IMG/VR virus record: IMGVR_UViG_3300035212_002004
Coordinates: 40,100-104,099 of that record
DNA length: 64,000 nt
DNA from: a virus
Direction: 5' to 3' (one strand)
Below the pieces are notes generated by a model that saw only the letters and a program-made list of their open reading frames with translations, had not been told where the DNA came from and did no database searches. Every line of letters starts with the position of its first letter. Within the stretch, counting starts at the first letter, position 1. The position numbers and the translations under genes were made by a program. This document shows, in pieces, positions 6,627-12,191 of this stretch.

Positions 6627-6763
6627 ATTAAAATAAAAGGAGAAATTAAAGAAAACACATGGTACGTGCTAAGCTCTAAAATCTCCTATAATGTTTTTAT
6701 TGAACAGTACCATTGTTCATTTAATATAAATATCACAAAATATAGGAAACCTTAATATATTTT
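6627..6763 (-). other. Hairpin-rich spacer
   Basis: Non-coding. On the coding strand an AGGAGA...TCTCCT pairing (ends near 6640 and 6690) is followed by T-rich sequence and may be a terminator. A GAACA/TGTTC hairpin and an AATATTTAT-like element (GATATTTAT, about 6724-6732) precede it. Confidence 0.4.
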
Positions 6764-7270
6764 TTAAAAGAATAGGAAAGCTTCCCATTCCTTAGGTACA
6801 TAGTTTAAGGTTTTTAAGAGCATTAGGTAATGAGGTCTTTTTGGTTCTGGAATTTCCTTTCCATATTCCTCAAGAGTTAAATCTGCTTTAGCTCCATTAC
6901 AAGATCTACATGCTGTTACTAAATTGTCCCAAGCATTTTCTCCACCTTTTGATTGTGGAATGACATGGTCAAGTGTTAATGACTTTATGTTACTTGATCC
7001 GCAATAAACACATTCATAATTATCCCTTCGATAAACATTTTCTCTCGTTAGAGGAACTTTTTGAATGTTTTGTTTTACATATTTAAAAACCCTAATGATT
7101 GAAGGTTTAAAAATTTCTAGTTTTGGATTTACTAATCCGAATGTTTCTGGATGTTCAGCTATTATTTCTGCATTACCCTTATACGAAATCACGAAAGCTC
7201 TTTCGGTAGAGATGATGCTTCTTGCCATAAAGCTTGAATCAATTACCAGTGTTCTTTGGTACTTACTCAT
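6764..7270 (-). CDS. HNH endonuclease (CxxC type)
   Basis: 168 residues from the preferred ATG at 7270; an in-frame ATG at 7294 would add 8 residues. The N-terminal domain (TLVIDSSFMARSIISTERAF...SYKGNAEII) is the partner domain common in stand-alone bacterial and phage HNH proteins. The HNH core is CVYCGSSN, then LTLDHVIPQSKGG, then NLVTACRSCNGAK: paired Cys zinc ligands, catalytic DH, and a terminal Asn. Intact. It follows tRNA-Trp and precedes a hairpin-rich spacer (6627-6763). Confidence 0.85.
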   Translation of the reverse strand: MSKYQRTLVIDSSFMARSIISTERAFVISYKGNAEIIAEHPETFGLVNPKLEIFKPSIIRVFKYVKQNIQKVPLTRENVYRRDNYECVYCGSSNIKSLTLDHVIPQSKGGENAWDNLVTACRSCNGAKADLTLEEYGKEIPEPKRPHYLMLLKTLNYVPKEWEAFLFF

Positions 7271-7303
7271 GATTTTAATTTTTAAATGAAACAATTTATT
7301 TTG

Positions 7304-7374
7304 CGCAGGCCGTAAGAATCGAACTTACCCGTAGCAGTTTTGGAGACCGTACCGACACCTTGTCTGTGACCTGC
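7304..7374 (-). tRNA. tRNA-Trp (CCA)
   Basis: Acceptor GCAGGTC/GGCCTGC with G73, anticodon loop CTCCAAA, T-arm GTAAGTTCGATTCTTAC. Confidence 0.95.
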
Positions 7375-7377
7375 ATT

Positions 7378-7420
7378 TGTAGAGTATCGCTTACTCTACC
7401 AAAGTTGATCAGACTTCTTT
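7378..7420 (-). repeat. Paired-hairpin element, copy 1
   Basis: Two hairpins: GTAGAGTA/TACTCTAC with loop TCGCT on the plus strand, and AAGT/ACTT with loop TGATCAG. About 85% identical to 7624-7665, with a compensatory A-T to G-C change in the first stem. It lies in the spacer between tRNA-Arg(TCT) and tRNA-Trp; the rest of 7421-7468 shows no gene. Confidence 0.6.
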
Positions 7421-7468
7421 AATAGCTCTTTAAGTTGTTACCATCTGTCTATCCATGCGATTTTTTTG

Positions 7469-7541
7469 TACCCCTAGAAGAATTCGAATCTCCATTTTAC
7501 ATCTTAGAAGGATGTTGCATTTCCATTTATGCTATAAGGGC
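7469..7541 (-). tRNA. tRNA-Arg (TCT)
   Basis: Acceptor GCCCTTA/TAGGGGT, anticodon arm ACATC-CTTCTAA-GATGT, T-loop TTCGAAT. Confidence 0.95.
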
Positions 7542-7547
7542 ATTTTG

Positions 7548-7619
7548 AGGTCCTACCAGAACTCGAATCTGGATTCTATCGTTCGTAGCGATAAGTTTTT
7601 CCAATTAAACTATAAGACC
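7548..7619 (-). tRNA. tRNA-Arg (ACG)
   Basis: Acceptor GGTCTTA/TAGGACC, anticodon arm TATCG-CTACGAA-CGATA. A34 implies inosine modification by the host TadA. Confidence 0.95.
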
Positions 7620-7623
7620 AGAC

Positions 7624-7665
7624 TGTAGGATATCGCTTAACCTACGAAGTTGATCACACTTCTTT
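7624..7665 (-). repeat. Paired-hairpin element, copy 2
   Basis: Second copy of the 7378-7420 element: GTAGGATA/TAACCTAC stem (one A-A mismatch) with the same TCGCT loop, then GAAGT/ACTTC with loop TGATCAC. It sits between tRNA-Leu(TAA) and tRNA-Arg(ACG). Both copies are followed toward higher coordinate by CGATTTTTTTGTA before the next tRNA. Confidence 0.6.
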
Positions 7666-7686
7666 TCTATACGAACGATTTTTTTG

Positions 7687-7759
7687 TATCCCTGACTGGA
7701 GTCGAACCAGCAGCTTACGAGGCTTAAACTCGTTGTGTTTACCATTTCACCACAGGGAT
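7687..7759 (-). tRNA. tRNA-Leu (TAA), short variable loop
   Basis: Acceptor ATCCCTG/CAGGGAT, anticodon arm ACGAG-TTTAAGC-CTCGT, T-arm CTGGTTCGACTCCAG. The variable region is only about five bases, unlike the long arm expected for Leu. Confidence 0.85.
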
Positions 7760-7854
7760 GTAAAGCCAATCCCGTAGATTGGCAGCTCAACTTTAGGCAT
7801 TGAGTTTGCAAGAACTAGTCTCTGGCCAAGTCAATCTCCCTTTGGGAGTTGTCG
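7760..7854 (-). other. Inter-tRNA hairpin spacer
   Basis: No gene. Three hairpins are visible: GCCAATC/GATTGGC, CTCAA/TTGAG and CTCCC/GGGAG. These may be processing signals between tRNA-His and tRNA-Leu. Confidence 0.4.
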
Positions 7855-7927
7855 TGTGAAAGGTGGGACTCGAACCCACAATCTCCTGAATCACAATCAG
7901 ACGCTTTACCATTCAGCTACAATCACC
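7855..7927 (-). tRNA. tRNA-His (GTG)
   Basis: Anticodon arm TCTGA-TTGTGAT-TCAGG, T-arm GTGGGTTCGAGTCCCAC, and an extra 5' G usable as G-1. The acceptor GTGATTG/CTTTCAC has two T-T mismatches. Confidence 0.9.
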
Positions 7928-7934
7928 ATGTTAG

Positions 7935-8003
7935 TACCGAGTGTTGGATTCGAACCAACCTAAGGGCGGATATGAGCCATCCTTGATCCCAAGCTCCCTC
8001 GGT
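7935..8003 (-). tRNA. tRNA with CAT anticodon (third copy)
   Basis: Acceptor ACCGAGG/ACTCGGT, T-arm TTGGTTCGAATCCAA, anticodon loop CTCATAT with one mismatch in its stem. Candidate Ile2 (lysidine) or Met. Confidence 0.75.
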
Positions 8004-8008
8004 AATTA

Positions 8009-8073
8009 AAAGTAACGTAGGACTCGAACCTACTCATGCCAAGTTAATAGCAATTATCCACCATGCATTACTT
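8009..8073 (-). tRNA. tRNA, anticodon undetermined
   Basis: Acceptor AAGTAAT/GTTACTT and T-arm GTAGGTTCGAGTCCTAC are clear. The anticodon arm TGCTA/TGGCA closes only six bases (TTAACT), so no anticodon can be assigned safely. Confidence 0.65.
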
Positions 8074-8076
8074 TTG

Positions 8077-8159
8077 AGGAAAGAATGAGAATCGAACTCA
8101 ATCCAATTACGAACGTCTCGCTTAGCAGGCGGACTCAACACCATGTTGATTTACTTTCC
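8077..8159 (-). tRNA. tRNA-Ser (GCT)
   Basis: Class II: acceptor GGAAAG/CTTTCC, anticodon loop CTGCTAA, long variable arm, T-loop TTCGATT. Confidence 0.93.
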
Positions 8160-8165
8160 ATTTTG

Positions 8166-8237
8166 TACTCCTAGGAAGAATTGAACTTCCATTTCATCCT
8201 TATCAGAGATGTGTGCTAACCATTCTACTATAGGAGC
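8166..8237 (-). tRNA. tRNA-Ile (GAT)
   Basis: Acceptor GCTCCTA/TAGGAGT, anticodon arm CATCT-CTGATAA-GGATG, T-loop TTCAATT. Confidence 0.95.
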
Positions 8238-8359
8238 AATTTGTAACGTTTAATCTGATAACCTTACGAAGAGTTGTTCCTTATTAATCCAATTGTAATG
8301 TTAGTTGTTGGAGGGAAAGTTACACATCTAAACCCGTCAGGAGATACTAACACCCCTTG
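8238..8359 (-). other. Inter-tRNA spacer
   Basis: 122 bases with no gene, no T-arm and no strong hairpin that I can see. AT-rich centre with a G/C-richer left end. Confidence 0.3.
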
Positions 8360-8431
8360 CTCCTCCCCTAGGACTCGAACCTAGATAAGATGATTAACAG
8401 TCATCCGTAATAACCTTTATACGAGAGAGGA
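8360..8431 (-). tRNA. tRNA-Asn (GTT)
   Basis: Acceptor TCCTCTC/GGGAGGA with G73, anticodon arm GATGA-CTGTTAA-TCATC, T-arm CTAGGTTCGAGTCCTAG. Confidence 0.95.
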
Positions 8432-8437
8432 ATTTTG

Positions 8438-8510
8438 AGCCACATAACAGGAATCGAACCTGTCTGCTGAATCTTGTCAAATACTCTCATCTTGTCGACC
8501 TTTCAGAGGC
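8438..8510 (-). tRNA. tRNA, anticodon undetermined
   Basis: A perfect T-arm (ACAGGTTCGATTCCTGT) is present. The proposed acceptor GCCTCTG/ATGTGGC has only four pairs, and the anticodon region GAGTATTTGACAAGATTC does not close a standard 5-bp stem. GACAAGAT is duplicated within it. Diverged or decaying tRNA. Confidence 0.5.
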
Positions 8511-8613
8511 ATATTCTATTTAACCCTTTATGATCTTCCACCCTACGTCTAGGACAGTCCATACATAATTGACTAAAAGATCCAGTCGTCACCGTTGACT
8601 ATGGACTTGTTTG
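8511..8613 (-). other. Spacer with tRNA-like closed stem
   Basis: On the coding strand AGTCCAT...ATGGACT closes about 38 bases containing a GACT/AGTC hairpin (roughly 8556-8607). Cloverleaf-like ends without a T-arm. No ORF. Confidence 0.35.
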
Positions 8614-8686
8614 TGGACCCTGTAGGAATCGAACCTACTCCTCTAGTTCTTCAGACTAGCGTACGCACCAGCTATACCAAAGGTCC
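8614..8686 (-). tRNA. tRNA-Phe (GAA)
   Basis: Acceptor GGACCTT/AGGGTCC with A73, anticodon arm CTAGT-CTGAAGA-ACTAG, canonical T-arm. Confidence 0.95.
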
Positions 8687-8699
8687 AAGGTTAATAAAG

Positions 8700-8770
8700 T
8701 GGGGCCAGTAGGAATCGAACCTACCCAGTGAGCTTTTACAGAGCTGCTCGGCACCTTGCCTGTTGTCCCC
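8700..8770 (-). tRNA. tRNA-Tyr (GTA)
   Basis: Acceptor GGGGACA/TGGCCCC (one mismatch), anticodon loop CTGTAAA, T-arm GTAGGTTCGATTCCTAC. No long variable arm, unlike most bacterial Tyr tRNAs. Confidence 0.9.
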
Positions 8771-8816
8771 AATTACACTTTCCAATTAAATCTGTATAAG
8801 TGTGAAACCCTCTTCG

Positions 8817-8887
8817 TACCTCGTAGTGGAATCGAACCACTGCCATTTCCATGTAAAAGAAATACGCTTCCATTACGCCAACGAGGC
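8817..8887 (-). tRNA. tRNA-Val (TAC)
   Basis: Acceptor GCCTCGT/ACGAGGT with A73, anticodon stem TTTCT/GGAAA and loop TTTACAT, T-arm AGTGGTTCGATTCCACT. Confidence 0.92.
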
Positions 8888-8934
8888 AAATGCACTTCCT
8901 GTTCTCTACGGTATAGTATAGTGCTAACCATTTG

Positions 8935-9005
8935 TACCCCCTGAAGGTAATGCTCCTTCTTCCCGATATTAAAAGTATCGTGCTTCACTTTAAAGCCTAG
9001 AGGGC
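8935..9005 (-). tRNA. tRNA-Lys (TTT), atypical T-loop
   Basis: Acceptor GCCCTCT/AGGGGGT with A73, anticodon arm CGATA-CTTTTAA-TATCG. The T-stem GAAGG/CCTTC encloses AGCATTA rather than TTCRANY. Confidence 0.88.
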
Positions 9006-9067
9006 AAATTTAATTCTATGCGTCGGTGCTTATTAGGCGGTGATCTATGAATTAGTAACAGTCTCTC

Positions 9068-9140
9068 GTCTAATAGTTAGGATTCGAACCTAAGTACTGC
9101 TCAGTCCAAGTGAGCCATGAAACCGTGCTTCGCTACTAGA
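9068..9140 (-). tRNA. tRNA-Pro (TGG)
   Basis: Acceptor TCTAGTA/TATTAGA, anticodon arm GCTCA-CTTGGAC-TGAGC, T-arm TTAGGTTCGAATCCTAA. The 62 bases before it (9006-9067) hold no recognisable gene. Confidence 0.93.
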
Positions 9141-9151
9141 AATTTATTTGT

Positions 9152-9220
9152 TGCCCATGAAGGTAACGCTCCTTCTCCGCATGTGTCAAAGACATGTGTA
9201 CTACTTTTATACGAACGGGC
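9152..9220 (-). tRNA. tRNA-Gln (TTG), atypical T-loop
   Basis: Acceptor GCCCGTT/CATGGGC, anticodon arm CATGT-CTTTGAC-ACATG, T-stem GAAGG/CCTTC around AGCGTTA, the same odd loop as in tRNA-Asp. Confidence 0.88.
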
Positions 9221-9226
9221 ACAATG

Positions 9227-9667
9227 CTATTTTAAATTATGTTTTATTTTTAATCTATGGACTCTATTGTAATTATCACCTTTTGGAGATAAACCAGCAT
9301 CTCTTAATATGTCAGCTATACTTCCTCCTTTTTTTATAGATTCAATTAATACATCTTCATGCACCCATTTAGTATGGGTTTCTTTTTTATAGTTTTTAGA
9401 TCTAAAAGTTGATGTTTGTGAATGACAATTAGGACACATATATCTTAAATTCCCTCTAGTATTATTATGTTTATCACCATCTATATGGTCTAATTCTAAT
9501 AAAAGAGGTTTTTCATTCCATTCTTCTAATATTCCACATTCTACACATTTAGGTTCTCCTAACCATTTATCTTTTTTTAACCAGTCTCTAAAAGCAGGAA
9601 CAAATGTTATTGTCATTTCCCCATTTAATATTTTTTCAATATTATTTTTAATATCAGTACGTTTCAT
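9227..9667 (-). CDS. HNH homing endonuclease
   Basis: 146 residues from ATG 9667. The frame is open farther up to 9751, but that would run into tRNA-Ser, so the internal start is preferred. It follows an AATATTTAT element (9683-9691). The core is CVECGILEEW, then LLLELDHIDGDKHNN, then NLRYMCPNCHSQTSTF: a Cys-zinc HNH nuclease of the phage/mobile type (LDHIDGD with CPNCHSQT). The C-terminal helix-turn-helix-like tail (SIADILRDAGLSPKGDNY) probably aids DNA binding. It sits inside the tRNA array between tRNA-Ser(TGA) and tRNA-Gln. Confidence 0.88.
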   Translation of the reverse strand: MKRTDIKNNIEKILNGEMTITFVPAFRDWLKKDKWLGEPKCVECGILEEWNEKPLLLELDHIDGDKHNNTRGNLRYMCPNCHSQTSTFRSKNYKKETHTKWVHEDVLIESIKKGGSIADILRDAGLSPKGDNYNRVHRLKIKHNLK

Positions 9668-9726
9668 ATAATATATTTGATAATAAATATTACATCGTCT
9701 TAAAGACTTAAACATACTTTTAATAG

Positions 9727-9810
9727 AAGAGAGTGTGGGACTCGAACCCACAACGGTTTAACCCGCTACGACTTTTCAAGAGTCGCTCTTGATCCAGCCA
9801 GATACTCTCC
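9727..9810 (-). tRNA. tRNA-Ser (TGA)
   Basis: Class II: acceptor GGAGAGT/ACTCTCT, anticodon arm CGACT-CTTGAAA-AGTCG, long variable arm, T-arm TGTGGGTTCGAGTCCCACA. Confidence 0.95.
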
Positions 9811-9860
9811 ATCTTATTCTATCCAATATGTCAATGAACTACTTATTTTTCTTATGCTTC

Positions 9861-9889
9861 AATATACGAACCCTTTTTACGGTATCCAA
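9861..9889 (-). promoter_or_regulatory. Early-type promoter TTGGAT-17-TATATT
   Basis: TTGGAT (9884-9889), 17-bp spacer ending GTTCG, TATATT (9861-9866) on the coding strand. It lies just below a terminator and feeds tRNA-Ser(TGA) and probably the following HNH gene and tRNA cluster. Confidence 0.72.
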
Positions 9890-9903
9890 ATCTTTTGTAA
9901 AAA

Positions 9904-9934
9904 AAACTCGAATCTTTTTATTTGATCCGAGTTT
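9904..9934 (-). terminator. Terminator
   Basis: Coding-strand AAACTCGGATC pairs with GATTCGAGTTT (one mismatch) around an A-rich loop, followed by a T run. It separates the 9.9-10.4 kb genes from the tRNA promoter. Confidence 0.75.
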
Positions 9935-9965
9935 CTTATTAGAATTTATATGTTATATCTCTATA

Positions 9966-10100
9966 TCATACCTCGGTACCACCTTGTTTCGGTTCATTAT
10001 TATATGTAAAGCCAATGACAAAATCATTCCATAACGAACTGGCTGACATTGTCAGTGATCTCGAGGCTTGATGTTGTTGTATGTTTTGAATTTGTATCAT
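9966..10100 (-). CDS. Small hypothetical protein, 44 aa
   Basis: Sequence begins MIQIQNIQQHQASRSL and ends YNNEPKQGGTEV. The frame has an A-rich leader and follows an AATATTTAT-like element (ATATATTTAT, about 10118-10127). Residue choice looks protein-like (SLWNDFVIGFTYNNE) and the frame ends upstream of a terminator. No family recognised. Confidence 0.5.
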   Translation of the reverse strand: MIQIQNIQQHQASRSLTMSASSLWNDFVIGFTYNNEPKQGGTEV

Positions 10101-10153
10101 TTTGTTTTATGTGATTATAAATATATATAAGGAATAGAAACCTTGAATTATTT

Positions 10154-10414
10154 TTACCCTTTTAATAATTTTTTCTTATCTTTACTTTTAGCTAACCTAC
10201 TATCTAGGTACTGAATGGTGTCTACATGAAGTCTGTCAGTTCGATCTATTTCTTGATCAATTCTACGATTCACTAATTCATCATTTTTGTAAAGGGTATT
10301 AATAATCTCTGTTTCATTACCTTTTAAAGCAGTTACTTGCTTTGATACCTTGTTTAGTTTTACTCCTTGGTAAACTAAGGTGATAATTGCTGCACCTAAT
10401 AAAAATTCTGTCAT
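10154..10414 (-). CDS. Small membrane-anchored coiled-coil protein
   Basis: 86 residues: one N-terminal transmembrane segment (LLGAAIITLVYQGV), then a highly charged coiled coil with heptads (IDQEIDRTDRLHVDTIQYLDSRL) and a Lys-rich tail. It resembles inner-membrane accessory proteins of phages, but there is no specific family I can name. It follows tRNA 10436-10536 by about 20 bases. Confidence 0.65.
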   Translation of the reverse strand: MTEFLLGAAIITLVYQGVKLNKVSKQVTALKGNETEIINTLYKNDELVNRRIDQEIDRTDRLHVDTIQYLDSRLAKSKDKKKLLKG

Positions 10415-10435
10415 AATAATTTGATTTTAGAATTA

Positions 10436-10536
10436 GAGCTAAGGCCGGACTCGAACCGGATACCGTTTCATTTAAAACGGACTAGACAACCATTTGACTG
10501 GATTCGGAAACCATTCCTCATTACGCCCACTTAGCT
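10436..10536 (-). tRNA. Oversized tRNA-like gene, anticodon undetermined
   Basis: Perfect 7-bp acceptor AGCTAAG/CTTAGCT and T-arm CCGGTTCGAGTCCGG, but about 101 nt long. The centre has a strong CCGTTT/AAACGG hairpin and a GTCAAATGGTTG segment. Either the D-arm or the variable arm is expanded, and no anticodon loop is unambiguous. Confidence 0.55.
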
Positions 10537-10540
10537 TTTT

Positions 10541-10627
10541 GGAATCGGTGAGGGATTCGAACCCTCATCTGGACTTACCGTCCATGTTAACCCTAGCAGG
10601 TATGCTCCTGTTGACACCAACCGATTC
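10541..10627 (-). tRNA. Class II tRNA, Ser/Leu-like
   Basis: Perfect acceptor GAATCGG/CCGATTC, D-arm GGTG/TACC, variable hairpin TGGAC-GGTAA-GTCCA, T-arm GAGGGTTCGAATCCCTC. The anticodon arm (TACC...GGTT) closes TGCTAG, six bases, so the anticodon is ambiguous (GCT is possible). Confidence 0.75.
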
Positions 10628-10794
10628 TTTTTTTACCAACCTTGGTCTTTCTTGTAGCCTTCCGAGTTATCAGTTACGGGGCTTGTACAAGATCAGGGTT
10701 TCTGATTAATGATTTGCTTGTACTCTAGATTACTATAAACCCTTTTTCATCCGTTTAGCATCATCATTAATTAACAGCGAGCATTGGTAATTTG
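10628..10794 (-). other. Inter-tRNA spacer with closed stem
   Basis: No ORF. GTACAAG/CTTGTAC (7 bp) encloses an ATCAG-AAACC-CTGAT hairpin on the coding strand, giving a two-helix element near 10688-10726. Role unknown. Confidence 0.35.
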
Positions 10795-10900
10795 TAGTCA
10801 GGACAGGAATCGAACCTGTATACCTCGTTTATCTGTTGGAACGAGTACTCCCAATGGTTGCGACCCATACACTGCGTTTCCCATTTTCGCCACCTGACTA
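10795..10900 (-). tRNA. Long class II tRNA-like gene (loop reads CGC)
   Basis: An 8-bp terminal stem TAGTCAGG/CCTGACTA, Leu-type D-arm (GGCGAAAATGGGAAACGC), anticodon arm ATGG-GTCGCAA-CCAT, a variable arm closed by CTCGTT/AACGAG, and T-arm ACAGGTTCGATTCCTGT. About 106 nt. CGC would decode Ala, which is odd for a class II shape. Confidence 0.6.
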
Positions 10901-11003
10901 TTTTATAAAACATTCCAGCCACATTGGGAGAGCCGCAGTTCCCACGTTGTTTAAAGACTTTCTTGGCGGACCTATCTACTGGGGTGTGTTTTACTTATAC
11001 TTA
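10901..11003 (-). other. Structured leader between promoter and tRNA
   Basis: No gene. The coding strand has GGGA...TCCC and flanking pairings (about 10914-10948) that may form a leader hairpin. Confidence 0.3.
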
Positions 11004-11032
11004 AATATACGAACTTTAGTTTAATTATCCAA
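11004..11032 (-). promoter_or_regulatory. Early-type promoter TTGGAT-17-TATATT
   Basis: TTGGAT (11027-11032), 17-bp spacer ending GTTCG, TATATT (11004-11009) on the coding strand. It drives the tRNA genes 10900-10436. The -35 overlaps the last codons of 11025-11312. Confidence 0.75.
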
Positions 11033-11312
11033 CTTCTTTGGACATTTTTTCTAACATTTCGTAAGTTTTTTCAAAAATATCTGGTTTACATGGATAAAAT
11101 TCTCCTTGTACTCCTTTTATGATAAAATCACCTACACTAGCTGTCATATCTCCTTCTAGAGTTTCGATTGTAATTTTTCCTGATGGATTACCTTCTTCAG
11201 GACTTGTTTTAGTCCTGATTGAGGTTTTCATAAATTCAGCTATTTCTCCTTGATTTGTTCCATCCCATCGAACTGCTTCAATTACAACTGGTTTCTTTCT
11301 GTAGAGAGCCAT
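11025..11312 (-). CDS. PGDYG-like phage protein
   Basis: 95 residues. YRKKPVVIEAVRWDG at the N-terminus and TLEGDMTASVGDFIIKGV with GEFYPCKPDIFEKTYE at the C-terminus are the conserved blocks of a small phage protein family (the PGDYG motif is SVGDFI here). Common in phages and prophages; function unknown. It overlaps the stop of 11312-11710 by one base, so translation is probably coupled. Confidence 0.8.
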   Translation of the reverse strand: MALYRKKPVVIEAVRWDGTNQGEIAEFMKTSIRTKTSPEEGNPSGKITIETLEGDMTASVGDFIIKGVQGEFYPCKPDIFEKTYEMLEKMSKEVG

Positions 11313-11710
11313 TAAAAACTTACTGTTGAAAGTACTTTAATAATAGTAAATTCAGGATCAAAATCTTTGTCTAATTGTTTTGCAACTAATAAATCGATTG
11401 ATGTTCCGTTTTTTTGCTCAACCCATAACTCTTTTACAAATTCTGAAGATGTTACTTCATTTTTGTCGTTTCTTCCTACTGTAAATACAGCTACTTTTAC
11501 TTGTTTGCTCATGTTTTTTATTGGTGTTACGGCTGTTGATAAGCCTAAATTATTTGAATAATTAATTGTTGAATTTCCTGATAGGGTTAATCCTGAATTG
11601 GGGTGGGATACTGTAAGTATTGAGTTAGGATTAGTACATCCCATTCCTATTGTTCCTGAGTATCCAACTGTTGTTCCGGTTGTTCCTAGCCAACTTTGTG
11701 TTTCGTTCAT
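11312..11710 (-). CDS. Hypothetical protein, 132 aa
   Basis: Unknown. The first ~65 residues are Gly/Ser/Thr/Asn-rich and low-complexity, like a fibre or linker segment. The C-terminal part (KQVKVAVFTVGRNDKNEVTSSEFVKELWVEQKNG) looks like a compact alpha/beta domain. An internal Met at residue 67 could start a shorter 66-residue product. It overlaps 11707-12138 by 4 bases. Confidence 0.55.
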   Translation of the reverse strand: MNETQSWLGTTGTTVGYSGTIGMGCTNPNSILTVSHPNSGLTLSGNSTINYSNNLGLSTAVTPIKNMSKQVKVAVFTVGRNDKNEVTSSEFVKELWVEQKNGTSIDLLVAKQLDKDFDPEFTIIKVLSTVSF

Positions 11711-12138
11711 AATTTTAGATAATCTTTTAAATTAATATTTTGTGTTTTTTCTTGATAATGAAAATCTGTATGGCAATTTCTACAAAGCACTTTACATTTC
11801 CGTATTTCAGTTTTAATAATATTTAAAGTGTAAGTTTTAAAATATGGTAAAGCATGTTCTTTAGTATCAGGATCTATATGGTGAAAATCTAAAACCCAAA
11901 ATCTTTTTTCTCCACATTTTTGGCACCCACAATACTTTTTGTACCTATTCATAAATTCTTGACCTCTATTATAACTCTTTTTACTAGCCTTTATTTGATA
12001 CTTTTTATAAACATCACTATTAGCTTTATTATGTATAGCATTATAAGAATGTTGACATAATTTACATTTACCTCCACCTTTATAAAAATCGGTTAATGGT
12101 TTAGTTTCATTACAAGAAGGGCATTTTTTATTATTCAT
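11707..12138 (-). CDS. HNH homing endonuclease, zinc-finger type
   Basis: 143 residues. N-terminal CPSCNETKPLTDFYKGGGKC, then C-x-x-C, forms a zinc knuckle. The nuclease core is CGCQKCGEKRFWVLDFHHIDP (H-H pair), ending with KVLCRNCHTDFHY. Intact catalytic and zinc residues. It lies directly downstream of queC, with an AATATTTAT element in the loop of a 10-bp hairpin (12151-12183) at its 5' end. It probably interrupts a formerly continuous queC transcript. Confidence 0.85.
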   Translation of the reverse strand: MNNKKCPSCNETKPLTDFYKGGGKCKLCQHSYNAIHNKANSDVYKKYQIKASKKSYNRGQEFMNRYKKYCGCQKCGEKRFWVLDFHHIDPDTKEHALPYFKTYTLNIIKTEIRKCKVLCRNCHTDFHYQEKTQNINLKDYLKL

Positions 12139-12150
12139 AATTTACATTTT

Positions 12151-12180
12151 AGGTCCGGTTATAAATATTAAGAAACCGGA
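12151..12180 (-). terminator. 10-bp hairpin with the AATATTTAT element in its loop
   Basis: AGGTCCGGTT/AACCGGACCT pairs almost perfectly around a loop containing ATAAATATT (12161-12169). Likely terminator of queC, combined with the promoter-like element for the HNH gene below. Confidence 0.6.
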
Positions 12181-12191
12181 CCTTTTGTAAA

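Noticed and set aside
4770-8988. Minus- and plus-strand frames of 60-75 codons at 4770-4991, 7605-7811, 8756-8944 and 8773-8988
   Set aside because: They run straight through tRNA genes and have no coding features; they are artefacts of the G/C-richer tRNA DNA.
9668-9751. N-terminal extension of the HNH protein to 9751
   Set aside because: The extension would lie partly inside tRNA-Ser(TGA), and a better start with an upstream AATATTTAT element exists at 9667.
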